From the NCBI GenBank assembly GCA_030770545.1, contig CM061105.1, positions 5,997,001 through 6,061,000 of the forward strand: a DNA stretch of 64,000 bases. The letters run 5' to 3'. Positions 56,049 through 64,000 of this stretch are shown one piece after another. Position 1 is the stretch's first letter, and each line of letters begins with the position of its first letter. Made by a program: the position numbers and the translations under genes. Under the pieces are notes generated by a model that had not been told where the DNA came from, ran no database searches, and saw only the letters and a program-made list of their open reading frames with translations. This DNA is from Macropodus opercularis (taxonomy: Eukaryota > Chordata > Actinopteri > Anabantiformes > Osphronemidae).

Positions 56049-59000
56049 GTGCACATTAAAATGAACATAGGTTGCAAGTAGCTGCATAGATAGGACTACT
56101 AGGAACTTAGAATGGGTGAGATAATGAGGATGGTTTTTCTTTTCCTGGGGTACAAGGTCAGATTCTGCCGCAGAAAGACGAACCTGTTTCTGTGCCCGAG
56201 GTTTTCAGCCCCATCTCACGCATGCAGTGTGCACCGATTGGTCAGTGTCAATACTCATAATAATCACTAATCATAGCATGCGTTAATTATATGACATTTA
56301 ATATATCATAACATATCAGCCACCTTTTACTACAGACCAAGCACCAGGAAGGAGCAGCAGTCTTCCACAGCTACTGACCTTTAATAACCTTTTCAAGTCG
56401 GCGTAATGGCCTCCCGCTATAAAGAGGGAGTTAACATTCAGAGCATGTCTCAGAGGTCCAAGTATGAGCCCTGATCAAGCCAGGTAACTGCAGGGGAGGC
56501 CATTCGTATGCAAGCCTAACACAGCACCACTCTGTTCCCCTCCATTATTCATGAGAACCTCCGTCCGCCTCCTGGTCCAGTTACCCCTCCCTCACTCCGT
56601 CTCACACCTGAACTGGCCTGAAAAGCAGCTGCTCATCGAACATTAGCGGGACTGGGGGCTAGGAGAGGAAGGGAAAGGTGTTCAAGGAGCGAAGATTTCA
56701 GACGGTGGACTTCACTTGAGGGCGAAGCACAGAGCACTCAAAAAAATCTCATGGAAACAAAGCGTATTGACAACCTCGAGCCTTTTGCCTCCAACTCAAA
56801 CCGATTTACACAAGCTTGCATAGTATCAGCAGACTATGACAAGTAAAAACAGTGTGACCCCTTCAAACATCACAACATATGCCATCCTTACAGAAGAGAT
56901 TCTCACTGCTGGGTTCAGGCAAACAAATCAATGTCAACGAACAAACAACGAACATCTAAAATGACCATCTGACTTTGCTGCAGGTTTTCCAGGCTTGTGA
57001 TGATTCGCTCTCCATGACGGAATCTTAGCTTTGTGAAAGCGAACGCACAAAGCTCAACATTAAAGCTGCTGTTAACCCTGATGTGTCCACATCAGAGGAC
57101 TAGTCTGATTGTTTTCGACACATTACAACCGCACACACAGAAACAACACAACAAGGCTCCTTCATCGGCTCCCACGGAACCGCGAGGAGCAGCGGTGGTC
57201 ACTTTGTGCAGAAAGCCATCAAGCACATCACATAAACAAAGGAGAGGAGCACGCGGACGCGCAGCTAATCACTTAGAGCAGCTACAAGAACCGGCCAACA
57301 TTGATTGTGCTTATCTGGCCGTCCATAAACTCAGCAACGAGCACGCGTAGAGTTTTCAGTCTATTTGCATGATTAATCCTGTTTGTAATTCATTCCTCAG
57401 GCAAAAGAAACAAAGGTATTTCCGTTTTATTCTCAATCACATCTCAAATTTAACTTGGAATAAACGTAAATCACCTTTAACCAGAGTCAATCGTGATGAT
57501 TACCTCAAACCTCGAAGCCGAGGTTCCGTTCTGTTAAATCCTTCACGCTATCAACATTCAACACCTATGCATCCACGCAAATATAAAGTGAAACGGTCAA
57601 CTTGTTAGGGGGGAGTGTGGCGGGGAAGCGAGTGTTGGGGGCTGAAGTGGACTCGGCGGTCGTGTGTTCATAGATCTGGCAAAAGGAGCCGTGCAACCTC
57701 ATGACTTAAACATGAAGGAAGGGTGTAATAAGTGTGTGAGTGTGCGTTTCAGGCTGGACACGTTGCAACAAACAGCCTTCCACCAACAGAGCTCTCTCCC
57801 TCCAGCGCTAACTGGGTCCGTATTGGACTGCACTTTTCTGAATAGCTGGGTCCAGATACACAACGCAGACCACACATACCCGCGTGCACCCGCTCGCTCC
57901 GTCCACGAGCGAACAGCCACCTGACGCAGTACAGCGGTAACGGTGGAGAAAGGCTTCGGGGCCGCTCGTCAGAGGCCCAACAGGTCCAACAGGGCCCCTG
58001 CTGTGTTTGACAGTTGGGCTAGTTGGGTACACGTTTTATGCACTGTTTCACAATTTCAGATTACCAACATCAAAAATCACCATCTCTGTTGTACAAAGCC
58101 TTTATTATATTATTTTAATAATCCCATTCAAAACTAACAAATACTGTGAATCTAGAGAGATGTGATGACTCAAACTGATTTTAATTAAGATTATTTCATT
58201 TGATGTACAAGGCAGAATTGTGATTATAAGTACCTATTATAACCTCTGGCTGCCTAATTAAGGCAAAAATTATTTTAAAAATATCTGTGATTGTGTTTTA
58301 TACAGGATGAAATATTAAGCAGCTACAACAACTGTCGGGATCCCTCAGATGGCTTAATGTAGAAGTGGTCAGTTTGTCACATGGTGGATGTGCTGACGTA
58401 CAGTAGATAAAGTGCATATAGACGCTGATTGAGCTGAAACCAGCTATAAATACATAAATCATGAGGAGAGGCCCAGGAAGACCGGATCCTTGATTTGCGC
58501 CTCTGACCTACACTTTGCGACGTGTTGATTTATGATGCGTGTTAAATATAAAGAGCAGGTAACACACACGCTTGCATGCATCAGTGCAGACGTTTGTCAC
58601 TTCGCAGCTCGTGGCGTGGCAGCCTAGGCGTCGACCGTTTCGACTGGACGCAGCGACGGAGCGCTCGCACACGTGCACACGCTAGGCTCGTGTGTCACGG
58701 GAAGCCCGCGGCCGCGAGTTGACCCTGAGCTCCATGGGAATCACTGGATCTGTCTGTTAAAATCACCACGAAGCTACACTGTTATCATCCTTTCCTCTGT
58801 CTTTCAAAACACACAAACGCACGCTTTTAGTTGTGGATTTAATTTAATATGGAGGAAATCCTTCATCCGACATGTTCATTTTGTACGTAGTGACAGTGAA
58901 GATAAGAACAGAATAGCTTAGCGGGGCCTCTGTCTCCAGTGCCTTTATCTGGGTATAATTATCATCTAATGTGACAGGTGGCATTTTCCACCATGCCGGA

Positions 59001-61253
59001 CCGGCCTCTTGTTGGGAATTCAGATGCATGATAATAGACTGAACTGAAAGCAGCTGAGCATTTACCTCTGCGTGCACTCAAAAACACGTTACATGTGGAA
59101 ATCTTTCATTGCGGAAAATAAATGTGGGAATGTTTCTATTAAACTCATCCCATACGTCTACCTGTTCATTCATTCAGTGTCTACTGAATTTAATTTAATT
59201 CACAACTGTGAGATTTTGTCTCCTAACACTGACACGTGTGAAAAGGAGCAATAACTTGCGGAGCTACTTGGTGAATCAGAGCAGACGCCGGTGGAAACCC
59301 AAAGGTCATGTGGTCCCTCTATTTACACTAACGCACAGGTCATTTTGCCCCCAACGCACGCGCGCACACACACACACACACACATCGACAGACACGCCTA
59401 ATGAATGAAACAGGAGGACGACAGAAGGAGGGGACAGCGCGAGACAGTGACAACACAAGAGAGAGAGGAAGCGAGGTTAGGAAGGTCTCGCTCTACAAGC
59501 AAGACACCCTCATTACCACATAATTTCCGAAGGCAAGTGAAAAGAGAAAGACGGCGAAGAAATGAGAGAGACGTGGAGGCGGAGGAAATTCATTTTGCAT
59601 TGACAAGGTGTCGGCGGCGCTGAGGGCTAGTGGCTTAAACCTACCTGTACATCTGAGAGGAGAAAAGGAAAAGAGCGGACGGAGAAGCAGGTTGATGATT
59701 AAAGATATGAAGGGTAAAAAGAAGAAGAGATGGACAAGTGTAGAAACAGGGCAAAGGGTCTCGAGAACACTGGTCATTAGCAGACAAAACACAAAACCCG
59801 AGAAAGACGCACATGTACACTGAGACAAAGCTTCTCAGTAAACTGAGCACATAGTCTTGATCGTGCATCCTAATTAATATTTCATAGGCTGTCTCCTGCA
59901 GGTGAAAGGAAATGAGGAGTAGATAGAGAAATGCATGAGATACAATAAATATGTAGACGGTTACAATGACCAAATCAAAATAAGTGTATATGGTGCATTT
60001 TATGTTCCTGTTTAAAGTTCACAAAAATATTGCAGATGCATCAAATAACAACGTAATCAGGAAATGCTCTCTCCTACGTCATGTTTATTCCAGAGGTGCT
60101 GTTCTGCTAAACAAGACTTTTCACCCTTTATCCAAAAATCCAATAAATCCTTTAATACTGTGTATAATTTTGTAATTTAATGATGGATAATGGTTAAACT
60201 AACAAGAAAAGCATTTTGGCTCAAGCCTAGTGTTAAGTCATAAAGAACTAAAATCCCAACACACGTTACCGGAGACATCTGCATTTCCAGGCCTTTGTTT
60301 TAAGCACATTGTCTGTTGCGGTTCCCTGTTGGCCACTTTCCTTCAGCAGCATTCATGAAAGATTGACACGGTAGAGACTGTCTGAGTGGCACAAGGTCTC
60401 TAGAGCTGCTGAGATCAATGGGGGCGCTTAGAATTTTTCTCCATTTTGCGAGGCACGGGGACCAGAGAGGGAGGGAAAACCAGATTACCAAAGCATTAAT
60501 AAAACAAACTGTAATCTGAAACAAGGGCTAAAACAAAAGGCTGCATCCGTGTTTTCCCCCAGGAAGAGGCGCTGTGCGTCGCATGCAGCGCACACAGGAA
60601 CACGCGCACACATTCGCAGACCTTCAGACACACACACACACGTGTATAGTGGGACGCATCCATGCTTGTAATGGCATTGTTCCCCGGAAAGGTTAATTCA
60701 TCCCAGTTCAGCATGCTGCGATGGAAGTAGGGAGAAAAGAAGGTGATCCAGAGAGCACAGAAAAATGCCAGAAAATGCCAGAAGGAGTAGGAAATGCAGT
60801 GGGAGGAAGTCCACAAGCTGTGTGATGACAAAACCGGAGATAAAGACGAAAGTAAAGAGTTATTTCACAGAACCAAGGCGTCTTTACTCTATCGTCTTAT
60901 CTCTACTTTATTAACAGTGGAAGGTGCGTAGCTGGGTTTAAATGGTGGATGGTGTTCACATCACAAAGTAGTCTTTGTTGTTTTATTTCAAGCTTTCCCC
61001 TCCGTGCGCAAAGCAAAGAATGTTCTCTCTTCTGCATGGGTATTTACACAGCGACGTTCACGTGGACGTCTGAACTATACACGACCTTTTCATACAGAGC
61101 ATAGAAAAACGGAAACGTCTGTCACTTCTGGCTGCAAGGTGCTGCATTTAGCAGAAAGGACACTTCTTGCTTCACTTCCTACTTAAGAAAACATGATAAA
61201 CAAGTCACTGTAATTTTCCACTGACGGTACACAGAGTAAATTTCCATCACACT

Positions 61254-61271
61254 GGATGGATGGATGGATGG
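61254..61271. repeat. (GGAT)n short tandem repeat
   Basis: Four GGAT copies. A similar run lies at 38711-38728. Confidence 0.9.
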
Positions 61272-62588
61272 AGCCTGGGACTATGGACGCCTCCACTGCT
61301 GGAGAACCTGTGGAAAATAGATGATGTTTGTTCTTCTAGCCACATGGCCTCCTCCTGTAGCAGGTGCAGTAGAGCTGCATGTACAGTAGCTGCACATCTC
61401 TTGAGCAGCCTGGGCCTCAGGAGCCTCTGGCACACACCCTACAGCATTTCCTCTCCCAGTGCGCGAACATCGAGTCACCGCATTTAACACGGATAAATAC
61501 GAGAGCTGCTCTGCATCGGGAAAACAGGGCAAAGCTGCAGAAATAGAGTCCACATAAGGAGGCGGAGAGAGAAGAAGACAGAGCTCATGTGGTGCAGTGC
61601 TTCCACGGTGAACAGAAGGCAAGTGAGTGCGTCTTCATTGTGATTCAGGGCTGTTGTGTTCTGGTAGATTTTGTGGGGGGGCTGGAGCATATGGCCCAGC
61701 TTAATCAAGCTAACGATTCCCTCTACCCCTCTCGTTATACAATACCTAACAAAATCATTTTTCACATGGACATACTAGCAAAGACAACCATATTCACATT
61801 CAGCCAATCAGCTCGTGGCATTTACTTAACTAACTTGGCTGGTATTTACTCTCGTCACATAGGGGACTGGTGGAAGACGAGGCAGATGGTGCGTCTAATT
61901 GTCTGAGCTGGATTGCACGTCTTAGCCGTCTCTGACTTCATTTTTATTTAAGGATTGCACATGTAACAGTCATAAGTGGGTTTTCCGCTGCAATAGGCAT
62001 GTGACGGAAATGAAAAGCCGCCGCAAAGAAACCCTGAAAACATGTAAATTATAGAAGCTTGAGCCACTGCCGATCCACGATCCACGTCTTTGTCTACGGC
62101 TTTATAATGGAAATGATGTGCAAATGGCTTTCTGCAGAAGCCAATATAACCAAATGGCTCCCAAACAATCACAGTCTCCCTTCCAATCATTCTGTCTATT
62201 TAATTTTCCTACTCTGGTCATCTCTGTAGATGAGAAGCGTGTCCATCAGCTTCTGTTACACTCTGGATACAGACGGATCTCAAAAGGGCATGCGGGGCCT
62301 CCTCTAAAAGAAATAAAAAATGGAGGAGAAATCTCTCTGCTCTTCGCATTGTCTGGCACAGAGGAGAAAGGAGGGGAGGGGAGAAGGATGGAAGATGAGA
62401 ACCAATGCCAAAGAAATGCATCGGTCAGGGTGGTGATGGCAGGAGGGAGAGGTTTGAGGGAGGGGGGGTGAACACTTTGAAGGAGGGGGAAATTAATTTA
62501 GCCAGGAGTGGGCTGTCAAAAGTGGAGATAATAGCAGGAGGTGAGATGATGATAGCCTTGACGTGGGCTGCTAAGGCACGCTGCTGTG

Positions 62589-62613
62589 CACACACACACA
62601 CACACACACACAC
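62589..62613. repeat. (CA)12 microsatellite
   Basis: Perfect CA run. Confidence 0.93.
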
Positions 62614-64000
62614 GCAGATGCAAAATGAATAAAAGTTTGGGTGGTACATATGAATATTATTAAGTATGCACGAGCTCGGCTTTTGCAGTATCAAACCTCA
62701 AATAGAGTTCCCTTGCTGTGCTGTGTTTTGGAAATGGGATTTTGCACCATTTGCCCTACTTTGCTGCGTCTAGTGGCAGGCATGAGCAACATTAAGGACA
62801 GATCCAGCAGATAGCAAGCGAACCCATCCTCATGCTGTGGGAGGGGTGTGATGTGACATGACAAAATAAGACTGAGTGCATCTATGGACCACTTTAAGAT
62901 CAGAGCATGGCCTGTCCTTACACTTCTGACATACATCGTAGGAATAATATAAATGCAGAAACCCAAGAATATCTATGTCGTCTGGTGTCTTTTTCTGCCA
63001 GGTTTCCAATTGTTTCCACATGGATTCGGTGAGTGAAGGATGTGAGAGTGAGAAGATGCTATCTAGTTTTCCAGGTCATTAGCACCCGGCACGGTGTGGT
63101 GTAATGTTGCGTCTCTAATGCCCACAGCCAGTCATGTTCACTAACGATGTAGAATCACCACCACAGGGAGCCCGCTACTCACTCAGGTGACGCTGGTGTC
63201 GGTGGTGATGATGTTTGTCATGGGCACATTTAAGGAGAAACACTTAGATGGTAATTATGGCACCGGCACAGTGAAGGGTTACATGAGCCACAGGGCCAAC
63301 AACACATTCCTCTGTCCTCTATGGCTGTTTTTACTTTAACAAGGGTTTAGATTCAGCTGCAAATGCTTCAGGCTTTTGTTTTAACCTTATCTGTCCATGA
63401 TCACTGAAGCTTCACAAGTCAACTATTTGCCTGTCTCCTTCGATCTCCACGTCTTTTCACCTCTCTCCATCTTCATAGCTTTTATTTTTTTCCTGAATGA
63501 AGACACTCTCACAATGCAGGTGCCCTCAAGTCGTCAGACTTACACCATTAATTTCTCTGTCTGTCCTCTTTTCTTCTGGTTTCAGGCTGTTATCGCCCTG
63601 GTTCCAGTCCTATATCATTCCAGTTTCATCCTTTTTTATGAGGAACCATTTCTAAGGCCGGAGAGCCGTAGAAGAACTCGGGCGGCTTTGAAGCGACAAT
63701 GGTCTGGCTCCTGAAAGTAATCTATATTCCAAAATGCTGCCGTTCAAAGTTGGACTTTCATGTTGGCTGAATAGAGGGCACCTTTTAACTCCGAGCCAGT
63801 AAAGCTGTCATAAAGTTTTTACTTAAATCTTCCATTCCCTTTTTAGCGGACACAAAACTGGATATTAGGCTTTGAAGCAGGAGTCTTTTTAACGCGACAG
63901 AAGACATTAACAGGGTTAACTCTTACCAAAAGCTGCAATCTCTGCTATTAATATGAACAATGCACATTACACCACAAAGAGGCTCAGCTTTATATGATTG

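Larger units (their letters stand above)
54000..64000. other. Downstream intergenic DNA, no gene recognised
   Basis: Contains a 13-base G run (54828-54840), an AAT array, AT-rich stretches (58060-58330), a CpG-dense patch (58600-58720), a GGAT run and CA repeats. Exon-like islands near 63128 and 63586 are listed only as findings. Confidence 0.68.

Noticed and set aside
59401..59623. Arg/Glu-rich plus-strand frame
   Set aside because: The composition comes from purine-rich low-complexity DNA with no domain.

Overview
The window reads as genomic DNA of a vertebrate, most likely a ray-finned (teleost) fish. It has one spliced receptor gene on the + strand with GT-AG introns. Some introns are very short (85, 111, 207 and 219 bases). 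CA/GT microsatellites are dense, an old copy of a fish-type interspersed repeat is visible, and the decoded receptor looks like a fish paralogue rather than a one-to-one match to a mammalian gene. No bacterial features (operons, ribosome binding sites, CRISPR) are present. All names are from memory of the families; no search was run.

Positions 1-24015 hold the 3' part of an EphA-class receptor tyrosine kinase gene. Thirteen coding exons join in frame to 596 residues ending at TAA (24013-24015). In order they encode the end of fibronectin type III (FN3) domain 1, FN3 domain 2, the transmembrane helix, the juxtamembrane segment with its two regulatory tyrosines, a complete and apparently active kinase domain, a SAM domain and a C-terminal Val-Gln-Val PDZ-binding tail. 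The ephrin-binding domain, the Cys-rich region and most of FN3-1 lie upstream of the window. The transmembrane region, the kinase C-lobe and the start of the SAM domain look most like EphA4, while the juxtamembrane segment looks more like EphA3/EphA5. I call the gene EphA4-like and treat the paralogue name as tentative.

Positions 24016 to about 26485 are a 3' UTR of about 2.45 kb, ending at an AATAAA (26461-26466) followed by a T-rich tract. An ATTAAA at 25482-25487 could give a shorter transcript.

Positions 26.5-64 kb contain no gene I can recognise. This 37.5 kb holds microsatellites, one non-autonomous hAT transposon with an exact 8-base target duplication (41848-42740), one decayed fish repeat (about 33998-34160), and AT-rich patches with homeodomain and octamer motifs that could be long-range enhancers. 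A few exon-like islands with good splice sites are reported only as findings.

The observations most worth checking are: an unannotated 129-base open segment with splice-like borders in intron 9, which would insert 43 residues into the kinase activation segment; a perfect 32-base palindrome 45 bases inside the largest intron, next to a non-consensus donor; a tandem NAGNAG acceptor before the SAM exon; and an Asp-to-His change next to the first juxtamembrane tyrosine.
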